Assembly: GCF_002845745.1 (NCBI RefSeq)
Contig: NZ_PIUM01000002.1
Coordinates: forward strand, 310,001-374,000
From: Telmatospirillum siberiense
GTDB taxonomy: Bacteria > Pseudomonadota > Alphaproteobacteria > Rhodospirillales > Magnetospirillaceae
Length of the DNA stretch: 64,000 nucleotides
Direction of reading: 5' to 3'
A program made the position numbers and the translations under genes. Of the stretch, positions 1-6,926 are shown in pieces. The notes beneath the pieces are model-generated. The model was given only the letters and a program-made list of their open reading frames with translations. It ran no database searches and was not told the origin of the DNA. Numbering within the stretch: position 1 is the stretch's first letter; each line of letters begins with the position of its first letter.

Positions 1-453
1 CGGTTCGGGGCCGGCGGCTTTGTCGGACGTGCCGCTTCGCAAGGCGGCGACGCCCGCAAGGTCCCCGGCTACCCGCCCTACGACGATCTTGATTTCGAGG
101 TGCCGGTACATCCCGAGGGCGACGTCAACGCGCGGATCTGGCAACGACTGGAGGAGGTGACGGCCAGTCTCGCTCTGATCGAGCAGATTCTCGAACGGAT
201 GCCCGGAGGGCCGCTGCACAAGCCGATTCCGACGCGTGGCGGCGAAGGCATGGCCCTGGTCGAAGGCTTCCGCGGTGAAATCCTGCTGTGGCTGCGCTTG
301 TCCGAGGTCGGCCGGGTGGTGCGGTGCCATCCGCGCGATCCCTCGTGGTTCCAATGGCCGCTGCTGGAAGCGGCCATCGAGGGGAACATCGTCGCCGATT
401 TCCCGCTCTGCAACAAATCCTTCAATTGTTCCTATTCCGGGGTGGACCTCTGA
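1..453 (+). CDS. Hydrogenase-4/FHL-like large subunit (HycE/HyfG family), 3' fragment
   Basis: The open frame enters from the left edge, so only the last 150 residues are visible. It resembles the C-terminal half of the NuoD-like large subunit of group 4 membrane hydrogenases and Ehr complexes (segments IEQILERMPGGP, EGFRGEILLWL, and a terminal DFPLCNKSFNCSYSGVDL). In true group 4 hydrogenases the C-terminal DPCxxC motif supplies two Ni-Fe ligands. Here the aligned segment is N-C-S-Y-S, so the first Cys remains and the second is Ser. The protein would sit on the cytoplasmic face of a membrane complex with the small subunit encoded 1 nt downstream. Family is confident; whether it binds Ni-Fe cannot be decided because the N-terminal CxxC motif is outside the window. 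Confidence 0.85.
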   Translation, partial: RFGAGGFVGRAASQGGDARKVPGYPPYDDLDFEVPVHPEGDVNARIWQRLEEVTASLALIEQILERMPGGPLHKPIPTRGGEGMALVEGFRGEILLWLRLSEVGRVVRCHPRDPSWFQWPLLEAAIEGNIVADFPLCNKSFNCSYSGVDL

Positions 454-454
454 G

Positions 455-1006
455 ATGAGCCTGGCGCGCCTCCTGTTCCGTGAACTGCTGAGAGGGCCCC
501 GGACCATCGAGGGGCCGCTGCCCGATCCCCTGGGCATCGAGCAATTGGGCCGGGCGCTTGGCGAGCGGGCCCGGGCGGGGTTGGGCCGCTCCTTGCGTAT
601 CCGCGAGGTCGACGCCGGATCCTGCAACGGCTGCGAGCTGGAGATCCAGGCCGTCAACGGACCGGTCTACGATTTGGAGCGGTTCGGCATCCATTTCGTC
701 GCCAGTCCCCGTCACGCCGACGTGTTGCTGGTGACCGGCCCGGTCAGCCGGAATATGGCCGAAGCCCTGCGGCGGACCTACGACGCCATGCCGTCACCGA
801 AATGGGTGGTGGCGATGGGCGATTGCGCCGCCGACGGCGGTTGCTTCGCCGGCGGCTACGCCGTGCTGGGCGGCGTCCATCATCTGCTGCCGGTCGATTT
901 GACGATTCCGGGATGCCCGCCCACGCCTCTCAATTTGCTGTCCGGCCTGTTGGCCTTGCTGGAGGTCGCCGCGGTCGGGTCTGACGGTCAGGCTTCCGGG
1001 GCCTGA
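455..1006 (+). CDS. Hydrogenase-4/FHL-like small subunit (HycG/HyfI, NuoB-like)
   Basis: 183 residues. NuoB/HycG-type iron-sulfur subunit: CNGCELE (Cys57, Cys60), GDC (Cys124), a nearby Cys130 and PGCPPTP (Cys154) provide the ligands for the single [4Fe-4S] cluster next to the large-subunit site. The YDLERFGI and HADVLLVTGPV segments are typical of HycG. ATG 455 starts one base after the stop of the large-subunit gene, so the two are translated together, and this is probably the last gene of the operon. Its final 19 bp overlap the convergent MFS gene. The role is electron transfer within a membrane hydrogenase or hydrogenase-related complex; physiological substrate unknown. Confidence 0.88.
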   Translation: MSLARLLFRELLRGPRTIEGPLPDPLGIEQLGRALGERARAGLGRSLRIREVDAGSCNGCELEIQAVNGPVYDLERFGIHFVASPRHADVLLVTGPVSRNMAEALRRTYDAMPSPKWVVAMGDCAADGGCFAGGYAVLGGVHHLLPVDLTIPGCPPTPLNLLSGLLALLEVAAVGSDGQASGA

Positions 1007-2262
1007 TCCTGACTGGACGCGGCGGTACTTTCGCTTTCACCGCGGAAATGCACGAAGGCCAAGGCCAGCGAGGCCGCCTGCAACAGGGCGCAGAAATAAA
1101 GCGGCGCTCCGATTCGCCAGTCGCCCGACGGTAAATGGGAGACGGCGGCCAGCAGCGGCGCGCCGCAGGCCGGGGCGAGCACGGCCATCAGGCTGTTCAG
1201 GGAACTCACCGCGCCCATGGTCTGGCCCTGGTTGTGCGCCTCGGCGGCCCCCGAGATGATGCTTTGCAAGGCGGCGGTCACCGTGTAGCCCAGGACATTC
1301 AGCATGATCACGGCATACATCATCCAGCCCTGACTGGCGGCGCCCCAGGCGGCGTAGGCCAGGGTCGAAGAGATCAGACCGGCGATGGCGAGGTGGCGCG
1401 GACTGTAACGCTTGAGCAGTCGTCCCAGCAGAAATCCCTGGACGATCACCGACATGATGCCGACGGCGGCCAGCGACCAGCCGTTTTCCTTAGGTCCCCA
1501 GCCGAACTTGAAGGTCGTATAGAGAACCCAGCAGGTATAAAGCGCGAATTGCGCCAATCCGTTGAAAGCGAGAACAGCGACCAACCGGCCGACGCCGTGC
1601 AGCCGCGTCAGTGCGCGAAGCGAGGTGAATGGATTGGCATATTTCAAACGGAAAGGCCGACGGCGGTCGGCGGGCAGCGATTCGGGCAGCAGGAAGAAGC
1701 CGTAGAGAAAATTGATCAGTGTGACGATGCCCGCCACCAGGAACGGAAGCTGCAGATTGACCGCACCCAGAAGCCCGCCCATCACCGGCCCGACGATGAA
1801 GCCGACGCCGAACATGGCGCCCAGCATCCCGAAGCGCTTGGCGCGTTCCTCGGGGAGCGAGATATCGGCGACATAGGCATTGGCGACGGCGGCGTTGGCC
1901 TGCATCGCGCCGCCGATCAGCCTGACGGCGATCAGCATCCACAAGGCGGTGGCGTAGGCGGTCGCGAAAAACGTCAGGCCGAGCCCGCAAAAGCCCAGCA
2001 AAAGCAACGGTCGCCGACCGTAGGCATCGGAAAGCGCGCCCAGAATGGGCGAGCCGAAGAAATTGGCGAAACCGAAGGCGAAGGTAACCACGCCATACCA
2101 GAATGCCTGGTCGGCCTGCGATCCGGTGAAACTGCCGACCAGAGCCGGCAGCACCGGAATGATCAGGCCGATCGACAGCAGGTCGATCAACACCGTCAGC
2201 ATGATGAAGGGCATTGCGGCGGTGCGGTCGCGGCGGGTTAGCAGGCGTTTGAAGTCAATCAC
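988..2262 (-). CDS. TetA-like MFS drug exporter
   Basis: 424 residues with about 12 hydrophobic segments. The N-terminal half carries the MFS motif A (GALSDAYGRRPLLLLG, residues 75-90) and the IGLIIPVLPAL first-helix pattern of the Tet/TCR group (DHA1, proton antiport). It begins at GTG 2262, with AGGA about 8 nt upstream. Two large hydrophobic halves flank a short polar middle near residue 200, as in TetA. Substrate cannot be assigned; similarity to tetracycline exporters does not itself mean resistance. It stands alone, convergent with and overlapping the hydrogenase small-subunit gene by 19 bp. Confidence 0.85.
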   Translation of the reverse strand: MIDFKRLLTRRDRTAAMPFIMLTVLIDLLSIGLIIPVLPALVGSFTGSQADQAFWYGVVTFAFGFANFFGSPILGALSDAYGRRPLLLLGFCGLGLTFFATAYATALWMLIAVRLIGGAMQANAAVANAYVADISLPEERAKRFGMLGAMFGVGFIVGPVMGGLLGAVNLQLPFLVAGIVTLINFLYGFFLLPESLPADRRRPFRLKYANPFTSLRALTRLHGVGRLVAVLAFNGLAQFALYTCWVLYTTFKFGWGPKENGWSLAAVGIMSVIVQGFLLGRLLKRYSPRHLAIAGLISSTLAYAAWGAASQGWMMYAVIMLNVLGYTVTAALQSIISGAAEAHNQGQTMGAVSSLNSLMAVLAPACGAPLLAAVSHLPSGDWRIGAPLYFCALLQAASLALAFVHFRGESESTAASSQDQAPEA

Positions 2263-2412
2263 GATGCAAATCCTGCCGCTCGAAGCGGCTGGGGTGGGGC
2301 GAGAAGCGCTGTTCTATCGGAAAGAGGGTGGGTGGGCATCAGGATAATCGTCCGGGGCGTCGCAATCGTCCGACCCGGGTGTTAATGTGCCGGCTTTCAG
2401 GGAGACGACACT

Positions 2413-2877
2413 ATGCGCTTCTTTTCACCGGCAGGCGTCCGTACGGCGATGGCTCTCGTCGCCGCTTGGGCGATCGGCCTTTTCATCGCCACTGCCCCGC
2501 TTGCCGTTCAGGCACAGGAGAAAACCATGACCACATCTTCGGGTCTGCAGATCACCGACATCCAGGTGGGAACGGGGGCGACGCCCAAGCCGGGCCAGAC
2601 CTGCGTCATGCACTATACTGGCTGGCTCTACCAGGGCGGCGTCAAGGGCAAGAAATTCGACAGTTCGCTCGATCGCGGTGAACCGTTCGAGTTTCCCATC
2701 GGTCAGGGACATGTGATTCGCGGCTGGGACGAGGGTGTCGCCACCATGAAGGTCGGCGGCAAGCGCACGCTGATCATTCCCCCGCAACTGGGCTATGGGG
2801 CGCGCGGCGCGGGCGGCGTCATTCCCCCGAACGCCACGCTGATCTTTGATGTCGAATTGCTTGCCGTGAAGGGCTGA
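2413..2877 (+). CDS. FKBP-type peptidyl-prolyl isomerase, exported
   Basis: 154 residues. An N-terminal signal peptide (hydrophobic residues 12-34, cleavage probably after AVQA) precedes a single complete FKBP domain ([71 protein letters not shown]). The active-site aromatic residues of the family are present. It would speed prolyl cis/trans isomerisation during folding in the periplasm. GGAG lies about 8 nt before the ATG. Monocistronic, ending just before a strong two-way hairpin. Confidence 0.93.
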   Translation: MRFFSPAGVRTAMALVAAWAIGLFIATAPLAVQAQEKTMTTSSGLQITDIQVGTGATPKPGQTCVMHYTGWLYQGGVKGKKFDSSLDRGEPFEFPIGQGHVIRGWDEGVATMKVGGKRTLIIPPQLGYGARGAGGVIPPNATLIFDVELLAVKG

Positions 2878-2880
2878 CCC

Positions 2881-2924
2881 GCAAGTCTTCAGGAGACGCG
2901 CTTGCGTGTCTCCTGAAGACTTGC
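2881..2924. terminator. Two-way hairpin terminator between FKBP gene and rlmJ
   Basis: A perfect 17-bp inverted repeat (2881-2897 and 2908-2924), extendable to 20 bp through a G-T pair around a CTTG loop. It begins 3 bp after the FKBP stop and lies 36 bp beyond the rlmJ stop, so it can serve both convergent genes. No T-run follows on the plus strand. Confidence 0.75.
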
Positions 2925-2959
2925 CCCCATGGCAAAAGCGGCGTGACGATCAAAAACCG

Positions 2960-3796
2960 TCACTTGTCGGCGACCAGCCAGCGCACACCGCTGGGACCGG
3001 AGGCATCCAGGCGATCGGCCAGGACCGGCAGCAGGCCGTCGAGGCTTTCGTCCAGCTTCCATGGCGGGTTGATCAGCAACAGGCCGCTGCCGTTCAGGCG
3101 CGACGGATCGTCCGGCGGCGTGCGGAAGAGTTCGACGGTGAAGCAGGGACGCCCGAAGGTGGCGATTTCGCCCAGGAAGCGTTCGACCGGTTCGGGCGCC
3201 TTGATCGGATACCAAATTCCATAGATGCCCGTCGGCCAGCGCCGCAAGGCCTGTCCCAGTCCCCTGGCGATGCGCTGGAATTCGTCCGTCACCTCGAATG
3301 GCGGGTCGATCAGCACCAGACCCCGGCGTTCCTTCGGCGGCAACAGCGCTTTCAAGGCGGTGTAGGCGTCGCCGGCATGGACCCCGACCTGGCCGTCGCC
3401 GGCGAATTCGCGTTTCAGGGCGCGGGCGTCCTCGGGATGCAATTCCACCAGGGCGAGGCGGTCGCCGGGACGCAGCAACGAGCGGGCGATGCGGGGGGAT
3501 CCCGGATAGAAACGCAGACGCGGCCAATCCGGATTGACCGCGCGCACGGCGGAGAGATAGCCGTCGAACAGGGCGGGCAGGGCGGGGCCGTCCAGCAACC
3601 GGGCGATGCCGTCCTGATATTCTCCGGTCTTTCCGGCTTCCGTTCCCAGGAGATCGTAGCATCCGGTGCCGGCATGGGTGTCGATGACGCTGAAGGGGGT
3701 ATCCTTCTTGCGCAAATGTTCGATGACCAGGGCCAGGGCGGCATGTTTGACGACGTCGGCGAAATTGCCGGCGTGATAAGCGTGGCGGTAATTCAT
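2960..3796 (-). CDS. rlmJ: 23S rRNA (adenine(2030)-N6)-methyltransferase RlmJ
   Basis: 278 residues, the normal RlmJ length. Starts MNYRHAYHAGNFADVVKHA, the family N-terminal signature. The SAM-binding region includes VIDTHAGTGCYDLL (residues 38-50), and the catalytic DPPF tetrapeptide of N6-adenine methyltransferases is at 164-167 (LIDPPFE). Acts in the cytoplasm on 23S rRNA; in E. coli it is dispensable. Monocistronic, facing the FKBP gene across a hairpin. Confidence 0.95.
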   Translation of the reverse strand: MNYRHAYHAGNFADVVKHAALALVIEHLRKKDTPFSVIDTHAGTGCYDLLGTEAGKTGEYQDGIARLLDGPALPALFDGYLSAVRAVNPDWPRLRFYPGSPRIARSLLRPGDRLALVELHPEDARALKREFAGDGQVGVHAGDAYTALKALLPPKERRGLVLIDPPFEVTDEFQRIARGLGQALRRWPTGIYGIWYPIKAPEPVERFLGEIATFGRPCFTVELFRTPPDDPSRLNGSGLLLINPPWKLDESLDGLLPVLADRLDASGPSGVRWLVADK

Positions 3797-3852
3797 CGCG
3801 GCACTATGCCCGAGGGACGGGGCGGGGAACAGAGCCTTGGGCGGAAAGATCC

Positions 3853-4021
3853 GGCTAATCGGGTGACCGCGCGCGAGTTGCTTTTTTCGAGAATGATTCT
3901 CGTCGCGTTGGCGCGATTCCCGAAGCTTTAGCGAAGGAAGCCCGAGGCGGACGGATGTCCGCCGCCCGGCGCGTGAGGGGCTAAGAATTTAAAACGGGGC
4001 AAGCGGGTTCACCCGATTGCC
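3853..4021 (+). repeat. Dispersed ~170-bp repeat, copy A
   Basis: Copy A of an element whose second copy lies inverted at 31612-31781. The outer ends are inverted repeats: ATCGGGTGA on the left, TTCACCCGATTGCC on the right. The most conserved core covers 3920-3981 and includes a GGCGGAC/GTCCGCC hairpin. The right end is itself an imperfect palindrome (4007-4022). It fills most of the 336-bp gap between rlmJ and rmuC and has no credible ORF. No other clear feature is seen in the gap. Looks MITE- or REP-like; no family name is claimed. Confidence 0.8.
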
Positions 4022-4132
4022 CCGGCGGAAAGATTTGACGCTTCCCGGGGTGCGGCGTACATGATGGCCGAGAAGATCAAAGGGGGAACAAATGATTCTC
4101 GTCCGCTTGCCGGTATTCGCCGAGACTAGGTC

Positions 4133-5470
4133 GTGAGTGGCGTTACGATGGATTGGATCCCCTACGCCAATATGGCGCTGTCCGCCCTGGTCCTGCTGGT
4201 TCTGGCCCTGTTGCTGGCCCGCCGGGGCGACGACGGCACGGCGCGTCTGCTGGACAGCCTGGAACGGCTGGAACGGCGACTGCGCGACGAGATGGCCGCC
4301 GGCCGCGAGGAACAGACCCAGGCGGCGCGCGGCTTGCGCGAGGAGGTGGCGGTGACGCTGAAGGGGCTGTCGGAGCTGCAGAAAGGCACCCTGGACGCCT
4401 TTGGCGCCCAGATGGCGCGGCTGACCCGGACCCTGGAACAACGGCTTGAGGCCTTTTCCCGTCAGATCGGTGAAATGACCAAGGTCAACGAACAGCGGCA
4501 GGAGGCGTTGCGCGCCACCGTCGAACAGCGTCTGACGAAGTTGCAGGAAGACAATTCCGCCCGCCTGGAACAGATGCGCCAGACGGTCGATGAAAAGCTG
4601 CAGGGCACGCTGGAAAAACGGCTGGGCGAATCCTTCAAGCTGGTTTCCGAACGCCTGGAGCTGGTGCACAAGGGCTTGGGCGAGATGCAAAGCCTGGCCA
4701 ACGGCGTCGGCGATCTGAAAAAGGTCCTGACCAATGTGAAGACCCGCGGAACCTGGGGCGAGGTGCAACTGGGCAATCTGCTCGAACAGGTGCTGACCAG
4801 CGAGCAATATGCCGCCAACGGCATCTGCAAGGAAGGATCGGCCGAACGGGTCGATTACGTCGTCCGCCTGCCCGGCAAGGGCGAGGGAGAGGGCGAGGTT
4901 CTGCTGCCCATCGACGCCAAGTTCCCGCAGGAGGATTACGAGCGTCTGCGCGACGCCGCCGACCGTGCCGACGTCGACGGCATCGAGATGGCCTCGAAGG
5001 CCTTGGAATTGCGGGTCAGAAGCTTCGCCAAGGATATTCGGACCAAATACATCAATCCGCCGCGGACCACCGACTTCGCCATCCTCTTCCTGCCGACCGA
5101 GGGGCTCTACGCCGAGGTATTGCGCCGGCCGGGCCTGACCGAGCAATTGCAGCAGGATTATCGGGTCAATGTCTGCGGCCCGACCACCCTGGGCGCCCTG
5201 CTGAACAGTTTGCAGATGGGGTTCAAGACGCTGGCCATCCAGAAGCAGTCGAGCGCGGTCTGGGAAATTCTGGGGGCGGTGAAGACCGAGTTTGGCAAAT
5301 ATGGCGAGGTGCTGGACAAGGTGCAGAAGAAGCTGACCGAGGCATCGGACAGCATCACCCATATTTCCGTGCGCAAACGCGCCATCGACCGCAAGCTGCG
5401 CTCGGTGGCCGAGCTGCCGGCCGGAACGGCGCAAACCCTTCTTGAGTTGGGTGGCCCGGACGAGGAATAA
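4133..5470 (+). CDS. rmuC: DNA recombination protein RmuC
   Basis: 445 residues from GTG 4133 (440 from ATG 4148). One N-terminal transmembrane helix (residues about 10-28) is followed by a long coiled coil (about 35-190, rich in E, R, Q and L) and then the RmuC domain (KTRGTWGEVQLGNLLEQVL, VDYVVRLPG, LPIDAKFPQEDYERL, FLPTEGLYAEVLRRPGL). The domain is related to restriction-endonuclease-like nuclease folds, and RmuC limits recombination at inverted repeats in E. coli. Good length match. Start uncertain: neither candidate has a strong Shine-Dalgarno sequence. Confidence 0.93.
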   Translation: MSGVTMDWIPYANMALSALVLLVLALLLARRGDDGTARLLDSLERLERRLRDEMAAGREEQTQAARGLREEVAVTLKGLSELQKGTLDAFGAQMARLTRTLEQRLEAFSRQIGEMTKVNEQRQEALRATVEQRLTKLQEDNSARLEQMRQTVDEKLQGTLEKRLGESFKLVSERLELVHKGLGEMQSLANGVGDLKKVLTNVKTRGTWGEVQLGNLLEQVLTSEQYAANGICKEGSAERVDYVVRLPGKGEGEGEVLLPIDAKFPQEDYERLRDAADRADVDGIEMASKALELRVRSFAKDIRTKYINPPRTTDFAILFLPTEGLYAEVLRRPGLTEQLQQDYRVNVCGPTTLGALLNSLQMGFKTLAIQKQSSAVWEILGAVKTEFGKYGEVLDKVQKKLTEASDSITHISVRKRAIDRKLRSVAELPAGTAQTLLELGGPDEE

Positions 5471-5548
5471 GGTGGCGCCGTTATCGCGGGCTCTTCGTCC
5501 CGTTGCCTCTGGTTTCTCAATGGCCAGAAAGGCACCCCGGATATTTTG

Positions 5549-5691
5549 AACCACCAAGGCACCAAGGCGTCTTTCGGACCATCCGGTGGCGGCCAACCTG
5601 CGCCGCAGGCATTCGGCCGACAGCCGATGACAGGACGGGAAAATGCCAGTGGCACACACCGCCACCTTGGTGTCTTGGTGCCTTGGTGGTT
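5549..5691. repeat. 143-bp element with 18-bp terminal inverted repeats
   Basis: AACCACCAAGGCACCAAG at 5549-5566 recurs as its exact reverse complement at 5674-5691; the right end carries a further GGTG/CTTGG repeat unit inward. The roughly 107-bp interior has no convincing ORF. It occupies most of the 329-bp gap between rmuC and the convergent secreted-protein gene. The rest of the gap shows nothing recognisable. Confidence 0.75.
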
Positions 5692-5799
5692 GATCAAAAG
5701 CCGGAGCGCACCGGAACCATCAAAAGGACGAGGCGCATCCGGCCAATTGCCAACTTACCCAGACGCCTGGACACCAAGCGCCTGGGTTTGGACCACAGG

Positions 5800-6327
5800 C
5801 TAGCGCAACTGCCAGTCGGTGAAGTCGGAGCCGCCGTTTGTCGGCGTGCGGCAAAACGACATCTTCCAGGAAAAGGACGTGTTCTTCGGATGGACGCTGT
5901 CGAAGGCGAAGGCTCCGTCCTTGACCACGGGCACGCCTTCGGCACCGCTGGCGGTGGCGTTGGCCTCGACACATTCCGCCGTCTCGGTGGCCTCGTGACG
6001 CGTGGTGCGCACCGTCACCTTGTAGGTTGCGTTCTTCTCTTCCGCGACGTTTTCCGTCGCCTTGCCGGGAGTTTCCTCCTCAAGGCGGCTCATATGCGCT
6101 TTCACCGTCTTCAGGGCCAGATCCTTGAGCAGGCCGCTGGTCATCCGATTCTCGGGGGCATCGGCCGAGGCGAAGAAACTATCGATGTTCTTCAACACCG
6201 TTTCGACGATGGGAACCGACAGATTGTAGCGGCGCGCGATATCGCCTGTATCACTGGCTTGCGCCGAAGCGGCGGCCAGGAGAAAAACGGCGGCCGGCAA
6301 CACGATGAATTTTGTCAGGGCGGGCAT
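5800..6327 (-). CDS. Secreted protein of unknown function
   Basis: 175 residues from ATG 6327 (an in-frame upstream ATG at 6363 would add 12 polar residues before the signal peptide). A clear signal peptide (FIVLPAAVFLLAAASAQA) is followed by a mostly helical, charged segment and then a beta-rich C-terminal half containing two Cys (ETAECVE and SFCRTP) that could form a disulfide. I recognise no family. Expected location periplasm. Monocistronic, next to arsC on the same strand but separated by about 170 bp. Confidence 0.7.
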   Translation of the reverse strand: MPALTKFIVLPAAVFLLAAASAQASDTGDIARRYNLSVPIVETVLKNIDSFFASADAPENRMTSGLLKDLALKTVKAHMSRLEEETPGKATENVAEEKNATYKVTVRTTRHEATETAECVEANATASGAEGVPVVKDGAFAFDSVHPKNTSFSWKMSFCRTPTNGGSDFTDWQLR

Positions 6328-6498
6328 TGTGGGCCTCGGATGAAAATAGGATCTCGAAGACAAAGCTTCCGCTTGGTGTTAGTCGGGGGCGGAGGGCCTG
6401 TCAATCGTTAGCGCGCGTCCGGACACAACTGCGACAGGCCGTCAATCCGGACCGCGCTTCTCCCGCCGGAAGCGGAGCGGGGGCGTCGTCGTGGAATT

Positions 6499-6837
6499 CT
6501 AGAGGATTTCCAGCACCTTCTCGGGCGGCCGACCCACCCGCGCGCGGCCGTCGGCGACGACGATGGGACGTTCGATGACGATCGGATGGGCGACCATCGC
6601 CGCGACCAGATCGTCTTCCGGCAGGCCGGGATCGACGCCGTTCTCGGCAGCTTCCTTGCGGCGCAGAACCTCCTTGGCGGAAAGGCCCAGCCATCCCAGA
6701 ATCCGTTTCAGTTCGGCCGCCGTGGGCGGGGTCTTCAGATATTCGACGACGGTCGGATGGATGCCTTTCGCCTCGATCAATTTCAAGGTATCGCGCGACT
6801 TGCCGCATTTCGGGTTGTGGTAGATGGTGACGGACAT
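6499..6837 (-). CDS. arsC: Arsenate reductase (glutaredoxin-coupled ArsC)
   Basis: 112 residues. Catalytic Cys11 sits in HNPKCGKSR, and the oxyanion-binding arginines of the plasmid R773 ArsC family are matched by Arg60, Arg90 (ERP) and Arg103 (GRP). The C-terminal RPPEKVLEIL is typical. Reduces arsenate to arsenite using glutaredoxin and glutathione. No arsR, arsB or acr3 gene is adjacent, so this is a lone chromosomal copy; some YfgD-type relatives have unproved arsenate activity. Confidence 0.88.
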   Translation of the reverse strand: MSVTIYHNPKCGKSRDTLKLIEAKGIHPTVVEYLKTPPTAAELKRILGWLGLSAKEVLRRKEAAENGVDPGLPEDDLVAAMVAHPIVIERPIVVADGRARVGRPPEKVLEIL

Positions 6838-6926
6838 GAGCCATTGTTCCTTGCAATGGACGTGGGATCGCCTTTATTTGAGGCTAAACCCCCGAAGAGA
6901 GAACACTTAAGGTTTAACGGTTTGCC

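Noticed and set aside
3989-5665. A 558-codon minus-strand frame opposite rmuC
   Set aside because: Antisense to the conserved rmuC coding sequence; composition typical of GC-rich shadow frames.
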